A stretch of 47,347 nt of DNA from Balneolaceae bacterium UBA2956 (GTDB taxonomy: Bacteria > Bacteroidota > Rhodothermia > Balneolales > Balneolaceae), in NCBI GenBank assembly GCA_002348545.1, contig DEBM01000064.1, forward strand, positions 1-47,347, written 5' to 3'. Positions 9,282 through 17,136 of the stretch are shown here, in pieces. Made by a program: the position numbers and the translations under genes. Below the pieces are notes generated by a model that was not told the DNA's origin, did no database searches, and worked only from the letters and a program-made list of their open reading frames with translations. The stretch's first letter is position 1, and every line of letters begins with the position of its first letter.

Positions 9282-10199
9282 TTAATCATTCAATCCAACA
9301 ATCTCCATAAGCATGAGACGCATGCGTTCAATTTCCGTTTTTTGATCAACATTTATCTCCCCAGCAAGCTCACCAATCTGTAGTTCCTGAGCAGCTCCAT
9401 CGGTTTCAACCAAATCTCTAACCATGATAACCGCTCCGGTATGATGTTGAATCATATATGTTAAAAAGAGACGATCAAACTCTGTTCCTTTTGCTAAAGC
9501 AAGCTCTTCGAGTTGATCCTGTGTTAACATTCCAGGCATAGTGGAATGGTCATGCATGACTGAATGCACCATATTTCCGTGGTTCATTTCACTTTCACTG
9601 TGCCCTATGGTGCCATGACCCATACCTTCATGATTCATTTCATTTCCATGCATCATTTGGTAGTGGGCATTATCCATGTAGCTGCCATGCTTATTAAAAT
9701 GCTTAACGGCATGCGCTACTTGAGCCGAATCAAATACCAATGAAGGTTGATTACCTGGCTCAATAATCAATTGAAGCCCATTAATAGTAACTTGTGGCAC
9801 CGTTTGATTTCTGTCATGTAACCAACGTTGCATGATATTGATTTCATCTTTTTGGGCATTGATAATTCGTTTGGTCAAGATTAAAACAGAAGGACTAGCT
9901 TTGTTTACACTAGCCATACTTGACATGATAAGAGCTTGGGCATGATGTCCAATCATACCCGCCATAAAACTAATATCTGCCTGAGTAAATTGCATTTTGG
10001 CGCTATCCTGTCGTGCCCAAAATAATTCACTGAGATCGTTTCTATCTACTCTTTTGTCTACAATTGCAGGCGTCATTACATTAATATTTTTTGACGATTT
10101 CGTAGTTGATATATCGTTATTGTGAGCATTATTTGTCGTAGAGCAATTTATAACAAGGATTGAAAATAGAATTGAAACAAAAAAAATATAAGGTTTCAT
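9282..10199 (-). CDS. DUF305 lipoprotein with Met/His-rich insert
   Basis: The 305-residue protein begins with a lipoprotein signal (VINC, Cys about residue 19). A DUF305 domain is visible in two halves: DISFMAGMIGHHAQALIMSSMA followed by a helix with EINIMQRWL, and the C-terminal FDRLFLTYMIQHHTGAVIMV followed by a helix with EIERMRLMLME. Each half has the HHxxA/GA motif of this ferritin-like, four-helix family. Between them is a ~45-residue Met/His-rich stretch (HYQMMHGNEMNHEG, MGHGTIGHSESEMNHG, MHDHSTMPGM) typical of copper- or silver-binding segments. A metal-binding or metal-resistance role at the cell envelope is inferred. The neighbouring LVIVD lipoprotein may share the role. Confidence 0.82.
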   Translation of the reverse strand: MKPYIFFVSILFSILVINCSTTNNAHNNDISTTKSSKNINVMTPAIVDKRVDRNDLSELFWARQDSAKMQFTQADISFMAGMIGHHAQALIMSSMASVNKASPSVLILTKRIINAQKDEINIMQRWLHDRNQTVPQVTINGLQLIIEPGNQPSLVFDSAQVAHAVKHFNKHGSYMDNAHYQMMHGNEMNHEGMGHGTIGHSESEMNHGNMVHSVMHDHSTMPGMLTQDQLEELALAKGTEFDRLFLTYMIQHHTGAVIMVRDLVETDGAAQELQIGELAGEINVDQKTEIERMRLMLMEIVGLND

Positions 10200-10587
10200 G
10201 TGAGTTTGCTTTTAGAACAGGAGTTTATGAAGAAATAAAAGACTATCCATTACAGATTTAAAAGATATTGTAAATATAAATGATGTAATTTAAAAAAGCC
10301 TTGTAAAAATATTCCTCGCACTTAAATCCCTGTATATGAAAGCCGACAGAAACATCATTTAGTTTATTTAGTAAGGTAGGCTTTAAAAGATAGCTTCATT
10401 AATTATAGGAAAGATAACATCAAAATCGACAAGTAAGGGCTATTATAAATCATATATAAAAAGTAATCTATAAATAAAAGATATTTACATTATAGTTTAT
10501 ATAAATACAAAATTTGACAATTAGTAAATATTAAATATATTCATTAATAAATTATTTGTACTTCAATAATATTATATCAATAATAGA
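10200..10587. other. AT-rich divergent intergenic region
   Basis: This 388-base gap separates the DUF305 lipoprotein (minus) from the small basic protein (plus), so it must hold divergent promoters. It is very AT-rich, especially 10440-10585. I see no convincing ORF, RNA gene or strong hairpin; a 7-bp AAAGCCT/AGGCTTT inverted repeat separated by about 85 bases is too weak to call. Confidence 0.5.
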
Positions 10588-10839
10588 ATGGAAATAAAAT
10601 TCGTAAAGAGATCAGTTGTAAAATCCTCAAAAAAACGTTCTTCTAAGTTTAAACCACTATTAGAAGCTATCGAAAAGTTAAAACCAGGCGGGAATGCAGT
10701 TGAAGTGCCCTATAGTACCGATAAGTCTGTAAACTCAATGCGAACAGCTGTATATCAATTTTGTCGTCAAAAAGATTATACGGTAAAGAGTCGTAGAGAT
10801 TCGACTAATAAAAAAATCTATTTTTATAGAGATAAATAA
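10588..10839 (+). CDS. small basic protein of unknown function
   Basis: An 83-residue, strongly basic protein. The N-terminal third is Lys/Ser/Arg-rich (VKSSKKRSSKFKP). The middle has a helix (LLEAIEKLKPG) and then a conserved-looking segment, EVPYSTDKSVNSMRTAVYQF, that ends in strands (YTVKSRRDS, KKIYFYRDK). The helix-strand-strand layout and charge resemble small nucleic-acid-binding proteins of phages and archaea, but I do not recognise the family. It converges on the acyltransferase gene with a one-base gap and has a long AT-rich upstream region of its own. Coding potential is plausible because of length, position and reasonable composition; function is not assigned. Confidence 0.6.
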   Translation: MEIKFVKRSVVKSSKKRSSKFKPLLEAIEKLKPGGNAVEVPYSTDKSVNSMRTAVYQFCRQKDYTVKSRRDSTNKKIYFYRDK

Positions 10840-10840
10840 C

Positions 10841-11611
10841 TTATATACCTGTGCTCCATTGAATGTATTTATTACGAATATCTTCAATATTTTCTTCTAA
10901 GGTTGCCTCTTTCCACTGGTCAGTTGAAATTGGGGAGAATACATGGGCAGTTATGTTGCCACTCTTGGTGAATAACGATCCACCTTTACATAATTTGGTA
11001 GTTCCTTCAAAGTAAATGGGTACTATAGGATAGCCTAAATCCAAAGCCATGCGAAATGCTCCTTTTTTGAAAGGCCCAATAGGCATTTCGTGCTTTCTTG
11101 TTCCTTCTGGTGCAATTAGTATAGAGCGACGATATCGTTGCACTTTTTCATAATTTTTTTGGAGGGTTTGGACAGCTTTTTCACGATTCCCACGTTTGAT
11201 GAAAATCTGACCAGTTAATCTCCCTAACATGAAAAAGAATGGGAAGTATTGCATCTCCCATTTTGCTATAAAGCGTACATTCTGAATACCCAGCGCAAGA
11301 ATAGTTAATATGTCTAAGGTACTCGCATGATTTACGATATAAATAGCTGGTGTATTTATACTGGCCGTTAAGAATGTACTGTCTTCTAATTTTGATTGGT
11401 GATATTGAATCCGATACTTGATATTTAAAACCCAAAGTATGAATCTTGCTAATAGCGGTGCTACTTTTTCCAAAATCCAATTGGTCAATTTGCCTAAACT
11501 TATTATTACAAGTATACTTATAAAAGGAATGAGTAAGGTAAAAAGAGTAATAAAAAGAAGAATACCCAATATACTTCTAAAGTAATTGGTATAGGTTAAA
11601 TTATTATTCAT
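10841..11611 (-). CDS. plsC: 1-acyl-sn-glycerol-3-phosphate acyltransferase (PlsC family)
   Basis: The 256-residue protein carries the family hallmarks: two N-terminal hydrophobic segments (about residues 10-55), the acyltransferase motif NHASTLD (H/D of the HxxxxD catalytic pair, about residue 90), a central KWEMQYFPFF and GQIFIKRGNR segment, and APEGTRK (glycerol-phosphate-binding motif III, about residue 168). A hydrophobic VPIYFEG strand follows. It transfers an acyl group to lysophosphatidic acid to make phosphatidic acid at the cytoplasmic membrane, one step in phospholipid synthesis. Other acyltransferases of the same superfamily (ornithine-lipid or lysophospholipid) cannot be excluded. 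It is monocistronic in appearance. Confidence 0.88.
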   Translation of the reverse strand: MNNNLTYTNYFRSILGILLFITLFTLLIPFISILVIISLGKLTNWILEKVAPLLARFILWVLNIKYRIQYHQSKLEDSTFLTASINTPAIYIVNHASTLDILTILALGIQNVRFIAKWEMQYFPFFFMLGRLTGQIFIKRGNREKAVQTLQKNYEKVQRYRRSILIAPEGTRKHEMPIGPFKKGAFRMALDLGYPIVPIYFEGTTKLCKGGSLFTKSGNITAHVFSPISTDQWKEATLEENIEDIRNKYIQWSTGI

Positions 11612-11926
11612 ACACTGTTCTTAAAATAAATCAATAAGAATTTGGATATCCTAGTATATCAAACGCACTAAATATCACTAGTTTAAACCACATTAAGGAC
11701 GAAATGAAGCGTTTTCGAGTCATACTCATCAAATTTTTTTGAGGATAATACTTGATTAAATTGAACCTCACCTCTAGGTCTCAAATTTTTTCGTCAAGCA
11801 CCACATGCACATTCAAAGGGAATCCGATAAAAATTATCTATATCGATGTGGTCTTTTGGACTTCCAAATTTATTAATGCGTCTCATTTTAACTTCAACCA
11901 CCATTATAAGTCTTTTAAATACGAGG
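11612..11926. other. intergenic region, no clear gene
   Basis: This 315-base region lies between the GbsR-type regulator gene and the acyltransferase gene, both on the minus strand. It should contain the acyltransferase promoter. A 36-codon minus-strand ORF (about 11794-11904, ending IPFECACGA) looks faintly protein-like, but no family or start signal supports it. No repeat or hairpin stands out. Confidence 0.4.
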
Positions 11927-12532
11927 TTAAGATTTATTTTTTTCTTCAGAGGAGGTGGAAAGCCGTTCATTAAGTCGCTCTTTTGCTTCCACAAAGCGAA
12001 CCAATTGTTTCAGTAAGTTTAAGTTCTTCTTGGTAATAAATGGCAGTAAAGCTTCGGTGAACCTCTCAAACATGACTAAAAAGTCATTATAATTTTGAAT
12101 GCGCTCCTTAAACTCTAGACTTGTTAAGTCTAATTCATCATCGCCGGTACCATCCCCATCCAATAAGATGACGCATTCTTCTAATCGAGTGCGTATAGGC
12201 GCTATTTCCCGTTGTTGTCGTTCGCGAATAATGGTATTAACAATCTTCCAAACGTCGGTTTCTGCTGAAAAATAATCTTTACGGTCACCTTCCAACTGTA
12301 CTTTATGTATGAGTTCCCAATCCAACAACCTATGTAAGTTCATGTTAGCATTACCTCGGCTGATGTTTAAAATGGACATAATTTGATCGGTATGTAGAAT
12401 CTCACTTTCAGCATACAATAATGCGTGAATCTGTGACATGGTTTTATTGATCCCCCAAGAAGATGCCATGTCACCCCAAAGCTGAACAAATTTATTACGT
12501 GCGGCCAAATATGAAGTGGAATGTTCCTCCAT
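11927..12532 (-). CDS. GbsR/MarR-family transcriptional regulator
   Basis: A 201-residue cytoplasmic protein. Residues about 20-95 form a winged helix-turn-helix of the GbsR/MarR type: WGDMASSWGINKTMSQIHAL, LHTDQIMSILNISRGNANMN with the SRGNANMNL recognition helix, and GDRKDYFSAETDVW wing. The C-terminal half is helical (RQQREIAPIRTRLEECV, ERFTEALLPFITKKN) and probably dimerises. GbsR proteins repress genes for compatible-solute uptake or synthesis in some bacteria; no such target lies next to it here, so the regulon is unknown. The following minus-strand gene is the acyltransferase, more than 300 bases away. Confidence 0.85.
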   Translation of the reverse strand: MEEHSTSYLAARNKFVQLWGDMASSWGINKTMSQIHALLYAESEILHTDQIMSILNISRGNANMNLHRLLDWELIHKVQLEGDRKDYFSAETDVWKIVNTIIRERQQREIAPIRTRLEECVILLDGDGTGDDELDLTSLEFKERIQNYNDFLVMFERFTEALLPFITKKNLNLLKQLVRFVEAKERLNERLSTSSEEKNKS

Positions 12533-12603
12533 AATTAATAAGATCTATTTTCTTGGGTTAATGTGTATGCCAATCGTTTCATCAAATTGAGTTAGTATTA
12601 GCA

Positions 12604-12912
12604 TCAAGCATCATTAGAGTCAGATTCTCCGTTTGCTGTGCTACTTGTGTTTGTATTAACTGGTGTTTCTGATCCTTCCTTGCTAGGACTTTTGTCTGTG
12701 GTTGATGTCTCAGATCCAGCTAGTTTAGCACCTTTGTTTTTATAATCGGTAACATACCAGCCATCGCCTTTATATACAACTCCACTACCGCCGGTTATTA
12801 CCCGTTTGACATTTTGACCTGTAGTGGGGCAGTTTGTTAATGCATCAGCACTGATTTTTTGTTGGAGTTCGAAGGTAGTTCCATCTTTTCGTTTATAAGT
12901 ATAGGTAGGCAT
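12604..12912 (-). CDS. FmdB-like protein lacking the zinc-ribbon cysteines
   Basis: A 102-residue protein that follows the FmdB-type pattern: MPTYTYKRKDGTTFELQQKI start, a CP..G..VKRVI motif, and the Gly-rich GGSGVVYKGDGWYVTDYK segment. Ordinary FmdB proteins carry two CxxC-like pairs that bind zinc; here the first pair is replaced (YKRKDGT) and the second is reduced to one Cys (NCPTTGQ). It probably cannot form the usual zinc ribbon. The C-terminal ~40 residues are Ser/Thr/Asn/Glu-rich and look disordered. FmdB-like proteins are often annotated as regulators but their function is not established. It lies 19 bases downstream of the M28 peptidase gene and is probably in the same transcript. 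Confidence 0.72.
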   Translation of the reverse strand: MPTYTYKRKDGTTFELQQKISADALTNCPTTGQNVKRVITGGSGVVYKGDGWYVTDYKNKGAKLAGSETSTTDKSPSKEGSETPVNTNTSSTANGESDSNDA

Positions 12913-12931
12913 GATGTGTTAGCAAAAAGAA

Positions 12932-14230
12932 TTAGAGTTGAAGGTCAAGGGTTTGTTCTTTTCCATCCCGAACAATAGTAATGGTGATTTTTTGGCCTAT
13001 TTTTAGAGTATTTAGGACACCCATATAGCCATAAATATCTTTGAAAGATGTCTCGCCCAAGGCTACAATTATATCACCGCTTTGCAACCCAGCATTATGA
13101 GCAGGTTGCCCAGGATTTATTCCAGTAATCCGCATGCCCAAACCTTCAAATCCATAATCGGGTAAAACGCCTAAGGTAGGGCCATTGAACGTCATAGTTT
13201 GCCGCTGTTTTCCAGGAGCTTCAATAAAAGGTAGCTCTTCTTTTGAAAGAGAGCCTAAGGCATTGATCAATTTTGCTACGTGGGTTACGACTAATTCCTG
13301 TCCTTCCTCTTCAATGTATGCGAGGTCATCAGAAGGGCGATGGTAATCTGAATGGGTACCAGTAAAATAGTGGAGTACAGGGATGTTTTTGTAATAAAAA
13401 CTAGTATGATCGCTTGCTCCTGTACCATCTTCTACTAGATTTAAATTCAATGAATCATTATTAACAGCTGTTACCAATTCAGACCATTTAGGGGTGGTAC
13501 CAATGCCAAAAATGAATAGATTTTTATCGCTCATTCTACCAATCATATCCATGTTAATCATCGCCTTGGCTTTTGCTAAATCAATAGTTGGTTCCTCTAC
13601 ATAGTTAGCAGAACCTAATAGTCCCATTTCTTCCCCTGAAAAAGCCAATAGTAGAAGATTATCTTCTGGTGGATTTTCAGAAAAATAATGAGCGAGTTCT
13701 AATAAGCCTGCTGTACCCGAGGCATTATCGTCAGCTCCATTGTGTATACGTGGATTAGTTCCGCTATATAAAGAACCAAAAGAACCGTATCCTAAGTGGT
13801 CATAATGAGCTCCAATAATAATATAATCTGTGTTAGAACGACCTGGGATCCAACCTATTACATTGCTGGCAACTCTGCGTTCGCCTTTAGTATCATCGGA
13901 GGCATGTGGGTTGGTTAAGCGGGCGATATTTATGGTGAAGTCCTGTAGAAAGGTTCCATCATTACCTTTGGGTTCCACACCATATTGTTCAAATGCCTGG
14001 ATAATATAGTTTGCCGCCATAGCTTCGAATTCACTACCTGACTCGCGTCCTTGTAAAGAATCTGAGGCTAAAAACTTAATATGAGAATGTATATCATTAG
14101 CGCTAATATCGGGACTAAAGGCATTAGGGCTAAATGTATGAGTCGAATTATTGGGACGACATTGCGGATAAGCTAGACAGCTAATTAGAACTATAAAAAG
14201 GGAGAAATGTACAGATTGTTTATTGAACAT
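12932..14230 (-). CDS. M28-family metallopeptidase with C-terminal PDZ domain
   Basis: The 432-residue protein has an N-terminal hydrophobic signal with a lipobox-like LISC (Cys 18) and is probably a lipoprotein or exported. The M28 domain is clear from its metal ligands: GAHYDHLG (His), NGADDNASGT (bridging Asp), FSGEEMGLLGS (catalytic Glu and ligand), NMDMIGRM (Asp) and HSDYHRPSDD (last His). These co-catalytic zinc aminopeptidases remove N-terminal residues from peptides. A PDZ domain follows at about residues 345-432 (MRITGINPGQPAHNAGLQSG, DIIVALG). This M28-PDZ combination is common in Bacteroidota. The peptidase is likely periplasmic or surface-exposed, in peptide degradation. The FmdB-like gene follows directly. 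Confidence 0.88.
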   Translation of the reverse strand: MFNKQSVHFSLFIVLISCLAYPQCRPNNSTHTFSPNAFSPDISANDIHSHIKFLASDSLQGRESGSEFEAMAANYIIQAFEQYGVEPKGNDGTFLQDFTINIARLTNPHASDDTKGERRVASNVIGWIPGRSNTDYIIIGAHYDHLGYGSFGSLYSGTNPRIHNGADDNASGTAGLLELAHYFSENPPEDNLLLLAFSGEEMGLLGSANYVEEPTIDLAKAKAMINMDMIGRMSDKNLFIFGIGTTPKWSELVTAVNNDSLNLNLVEDGTGASDHTSFYYKNIPVLHYFTGTHSDYHRPSDDLAYIEEEGQELVVTHVAKLINALGSLSKEELPFIEAPGKQRQTMTFNGPTLGVLPDYGFEGLGMRITGINPGQPAHNAGLQSGDIIVALGETSFKDIYGYMGVLNTLKIGQKITITIVRDGKEQTLDLQL

Positions 14231-14383
14231 ATAAAAAAAGTATAAGTGGACGAATTATTGATTAGGGATGAACGTGTCGTCCCTACCATCTTACTAAACA
14301 TAAGTGATAGAATAAAATACATTATCAAAGTATTTAACTTGAATAATTAAAATTAAACAATACTCATTTAAAAAAACATTCTG

Positions 14384-14416
14384 CTTGCTACTAGCCATAT
14401 AAAGACCGTATTTTTA
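14384..14416 (+). promoter_or_regulatory. candidate Bacteroidota-type promoter for the thiamine riboswitch transcript
   Basis: CTTG at 14384-14387 is followed after 21 bases by TATTTTTA at 14409-14416. This resembles the Bacteroidota pattern of a -33 TTTG/TTG and a -7 TAnnTTTG (last base here is A). A start about 6 bases later would fall at the first base of aptamer stem P1. It is a partial match, so confidence is low. Confidence 0.35.
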
Positions 14417-14421
14417 TATGT

Positions 14422-14544
14422 GGTTAGGGGTGTCCAACAGAATGTGTTCAGTTATATCATATCACTAGATATAACGCGAATTTTATTGTTGGACTGAGAT
14501 CATACCCTTGAACCTGAACCGGATCATACCGGCGGAGGAAAACC
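14422..14544 (+). ncRNA. TPP (thiamine pyrophosphate) riboswitch aptamer
   Basis: The conserved TPP (THI-box) core is present: AGGGGTGTCC at the 5' side, CTGAGAT at 14494-14500, CATACCCTTGAACCTGAACC at 14501-14520, and CCGGATCATACCGG followed by GCGGAGG. Stems can be drawn: P1 GGTT (14422-14425) with AACC (14541-14544); a P2-type stem GTCCAACA (14432-14439) with TGTTGGAC (14487-14494), 8 bp; an extended P3 arm GTTATATC (14451-14458) with GATATAAC (14468-14475), 8 bp; and P5 CCGG/CCGG (14519-14522 with 14529-14532). It is placed upstream of a TonB-dependent receptor gene and should repress it when thiamine pyrophosphate is abundant. Confidence 0.93.
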
Positions 14545-14568
14545 TGTTCACATATTGACTTGTTAGCC

Positions 14569-14596
14569 TCCTCCTTAATCAACAATTAATGGAGGA
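14569..14596 (+). promoter_or_regulatory. Shine-Dalgarno-sequestering hairpin (riboswitch expression platform)
   Basis: TCCTCC (14569-14574) pairs perfectly with the Shine-Dalgarno GGAGGA (14591-14596), and the stem continues as TTAAT (14575-14579) with ATTAA (14585-14589), giving 11 bp with one bulged T at 14590 and a 5-base loop. This would hide the ribosome-binding site of the gene starting at 14600. The same TCCTCC can instead pair with GGAGGA at 14534-14539, inside the 3' part of the aptamer. The two pairings exclude each other: bound aptamer leaves the hairpin to form (off); free aptamer can open it (on). Confidence 0.75.
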
Positions 14597-14599
14597 ATT

Positions 14600-17077
14600 A
14601 TGTATCCTATTACATCGAACGGAATGATAGATATGGCATCTAAACGAAGTAGAAGCCTGAAAAGATCTATTATTTTATTCATCTCAATCCTAGTCCCATT
14701 ATCAACTTGGGCACAAATAAAATCTTCTGGGCAAGCACAAAATGCGGTTGAAATAAGTGGAATTGTTATCGATCAAAACCAAGGTGATGCACTCATTGGA
14801 GTAAATATTTGGATTAGTCCGAAAGGGGAATCTAAAAAAGTACTTCAAGGATTTAGCACCGATGCCACAGGTCAATTTCGAGGTATTTGGTCAAAGTCTT
14901 TTGCTCAAGGTTACACTGAATTTGATATAAATATAAGTTATGTAGGCTATACCTCACTTCACTATTCATTGGAAATAGCTCTTCAAAAAATGGAGCAAGC
15001 AAGGTCATCCTCAGAGGTCCAATCATGGATCATTCGTTTACAAGCAGATAATGAACTTGAGGCCTTGCTCATAAAAGGTGTTCGTGCAAAAAGTACCGAT
15101 CCAGTAAGTCAAACTACCTTATCACTAGTCCAACTTGAACAAAGCTATAAAGGACAACAGCCTATTTTTTTATTGGAAGGACTAAGTCCATCGGTGATTT
15201 CCTTTAGTGAATCTGGAAGTCGAATGGGTAATTACGGAGGGATGCGCCTGAGAGGGATAGCCCAAGAGCGCATCAATATGACTTTAAACGGTATACCACT
15301 AAACGATATGATAGATCATGGCGTGTTTTTTTCTAATTTTACTGACCTAGGCGCTAATTTTGAATCGGTACAAATTCAGCGAGGGGTGGGTATTGCGCCT
15401 AATGGGGTAGCTTCTTACGCCGGAAGTGTGAACTTTGAAACGATACGACTCAAAGATAGAGAGCGCGGTGGTGAAATGAATGTGGGCTTCGGAGCTTTTA
15501 ACACATACCGGCTTTCAGGAAATGTATCCTCTGGGCTCATTGATGACCGTTGGTCGCTTTATGGCAGTTATAGCTCTCTACAATCCGATGGATTTCGGGA
15601 TAACACCGCTACCACAGCCCACTCCTTTTTCTTTTCTGGAGCTTATATAGGGGATCGTCATTTTTTCAAATGGAATGCCTTTGATGCTCGCTCAAAGAAT
15701 GGTCTTGGCTACTTAGCTGCCACAGAATCTCAGCTAGAATCCAATCCTCGTATAAATTTGTTAAATCCCAACGATAAAGACGATTTTGGGCAGCGGTTAG
15801 TGCAGTTTCAACACAGTATGACTATTGACTCGAGAAGTTCGCTTAATTCGTCCTTATATTATGGAGGTGCAGGTGGAGATTTTTTTTATACCTATAATGA
15901 CGGAACCGGAAACCTCGCTCAGATTAATTATCCGTTGTACAATCACCACTTTGGGTTTATGAGTACTTATTTTTATGAGCAGGAGCAGTGGAGCCTTAGT
16001 ACCGGAGTGCATGCCTACCTCTTTAATCGAATAAATGAAGAATCGATTACCCCTAATTTTGAACAACCCTATTATAATGAGCAATCCTTTAAAGATGAGC
16101 TTAGCTGGTTTAGTCGTGTACAGTGGAAAGAGGATAAACTTAATGTTCAAGCCGACCTACAAATTCGAAGTTTGCGTCTGAACATAGAACCTGATTATGA
16201 TTTTATTGGCAGACCCTCGGAGGGAAATTTACTCTATGATTGGATTTTCATCAATCCTCGTTTTGGAGTGACTTTTGTTCATACTCCCGCTCTTAGCAGT
16301 TATGCTTCTTTGGGCCGCATGGGTCGTGAGCCCACGAAAGTGGATATATTTGGTGGATTTAGCCTAATAGCGGAGAACTTTGAGTCTGCAGCCAATAGTG
16401 GTTTTGGCCCAGAATATGTTAACAATCTAGAAGCCGGATTTCGTTGGAATCGAAGCAAGATAGCCGTATCGGGGAATTTGTATTATATGGATTTTGTGGA
16501 TGAAATTGCCCCCATTGGTCAATTACTCGCATTTGGTGTCCAAAAACGTGAAAACATAGCCTCAAGTGCTCGCTATGGTGCAGAGCTTGAATGGAATACT
16601 ATGCTATTTTCGTCTATATCTCCTGAATCATCGCCTTCTAGAAGCACTAACCTAAGTTGGGAGGGGAGTCTTGCTTGGATGCACAGCCATATAGATGCTT
16701 TTAGCAATACTGATGGGCAAATCTTTAGAGATCGAGAAGCTATTCTTAGTCCAAACTGGATCATAAACCAGGCCTTGGTTCTGGATGCTATTACCCGATG
16801 GCAAATTCGTTTGGAAGGGCGATATGTAAGTGAATCCTTTATGGAACTTACCAACAACCCAAGCTTTTTGGTACCATCTTATAATTTAGTGAACACACAA
16901 TTTAGTTTTAAGGGTTCAAGATTTGATATTCGTATAGACTTCAATAATCTGCTCGATTCGCAATACTATTCTACAGGTAGTCCAATTGACATTGATTTCA
17001 ACGGGAGTATTGATGAACCTGGTTTTTTAGCTAATGCGGGTCGCAATATCATGATTAGTACCCGTTTTCGTTTTTAA
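14600..17077 (+). CDS. TonB-dependent receptor under TPP-riboswitch control, probable thiamine-related transporter
   Basis: The 825-residue outer-membrane protein begins with a signal peptide (hydrophobic ILFISILVPLS, cleavage after TWAQ). Residues about 50-150 form a carboxypeptidase-regulatory-like domain (EISGIVIDQNQGDALIGVNI, SYVGYTSL). The plug domain follows (about 160-280; RLRGIAQERINMTLNGIPLN, QIQRGVGIAPNGVASYAGSV), then a beta-barrel with a C-terminal NIMISTRFRF that ends in Phe. A Shine-Dalgarno GGAGGA lies 3 bases before the ATG at 14600; in-frame ATGs at 14624 and 14633 are alternatives with a slightly better signal peptide. Because the transcript starts with a TPP riboswitch, the substrate is probably thiamine or a thiamine precursor, as for riboswitch-controlled TonB receptors known in Bacteroidota. 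The sequence alone does not show the ligand. Confidence 0.87.
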   Translation: MYPITSNGMIDMASKRSRSLKRSIILFISILVPLSTWAQIKSSGQAQNAVEISGIVIDQNQGDALIGVNIWISPKGESKKVLQGFSTDATGQFRGIWSKSFAQGYTEFDINISYVGYTSLHYSLEIALQKMEQARSSSEVQSWIIRLQADNELEALLIKGVRAKSTDPVSQTTLSLVQLEQSYKGQQPIFLLEGLSPSVISFSESGSRMGNYGGMRLRGIAQERINMTLNGIPLNDMIDHGVFFSNFTDLGANFESVQIQRGVGIAPNGVASYAGSVNFETIRLKDRERGGEMNVGFGAFNTYRLSGNVSSGLIDDRWSLYGSYSSLQSDGFRDNTATTAHSFFFSGAYIGDRHFFKWNAFDARSKNGLGYLAATESQLESNPRINLLNPNDKDDFGQRLVQFQHSMTIDSRSSLNSSLYYGGAGGDFFYTYNDGTGNLAQINYPLYNHHFGFMSTYFYEQEQWSLSTGVHAYLFNRINEESITPNFEQPYYNEQSFKDELSWFSRVQWKEDKLNVQADLQIRSLRLNIEPDYDFIGRPSEGNLLYDWIFINPRFGVTFVHTPALSSYASLGRMGREPTKVDIFGGFSLIAENFESAANSGFGPEYVNNLEAGFRWNRSKIAVSGNLYYMDFVDEIAPIGQLLAFGVQKRENIASSARYGAELEWNTMLFSSISPESSPSRSTNLSWEGSLAWMHSHIDAFSNTDGQIFRDREAILSPNWIINQALVLDAITRWQIRLEGRYVSESFMELTNNPSFLVPSYNLVNTQFSFKGSRFDIRIDFNNLLDSQYYSTGSPIDIDFNGSIDEPGFLANAGRNIMISTRFRF

Positions 17078-17136
17078 CTAACTAGGTCAAATAAAAGATG
17101 ATATTTAAATGACTTCGGTATATTTTGCTATTAAAT

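Noticed and set aside
10310..10395. Inverted repeat AAAGCCT/AGGCTTT upstream of the small basic gene
   Set aside because: 7-bp arms about 85 bases apart in AT-rich DNA; expected by chance.
11752..11994. Overlapping short ORFs on both strands in the gap after the GbsR-type gene
   Set aside because: They overlap each other and the regulator gene, have no start signal and no recognisable family; the minus-strand end (IPFECACGA) is the only part that looks protein-like.
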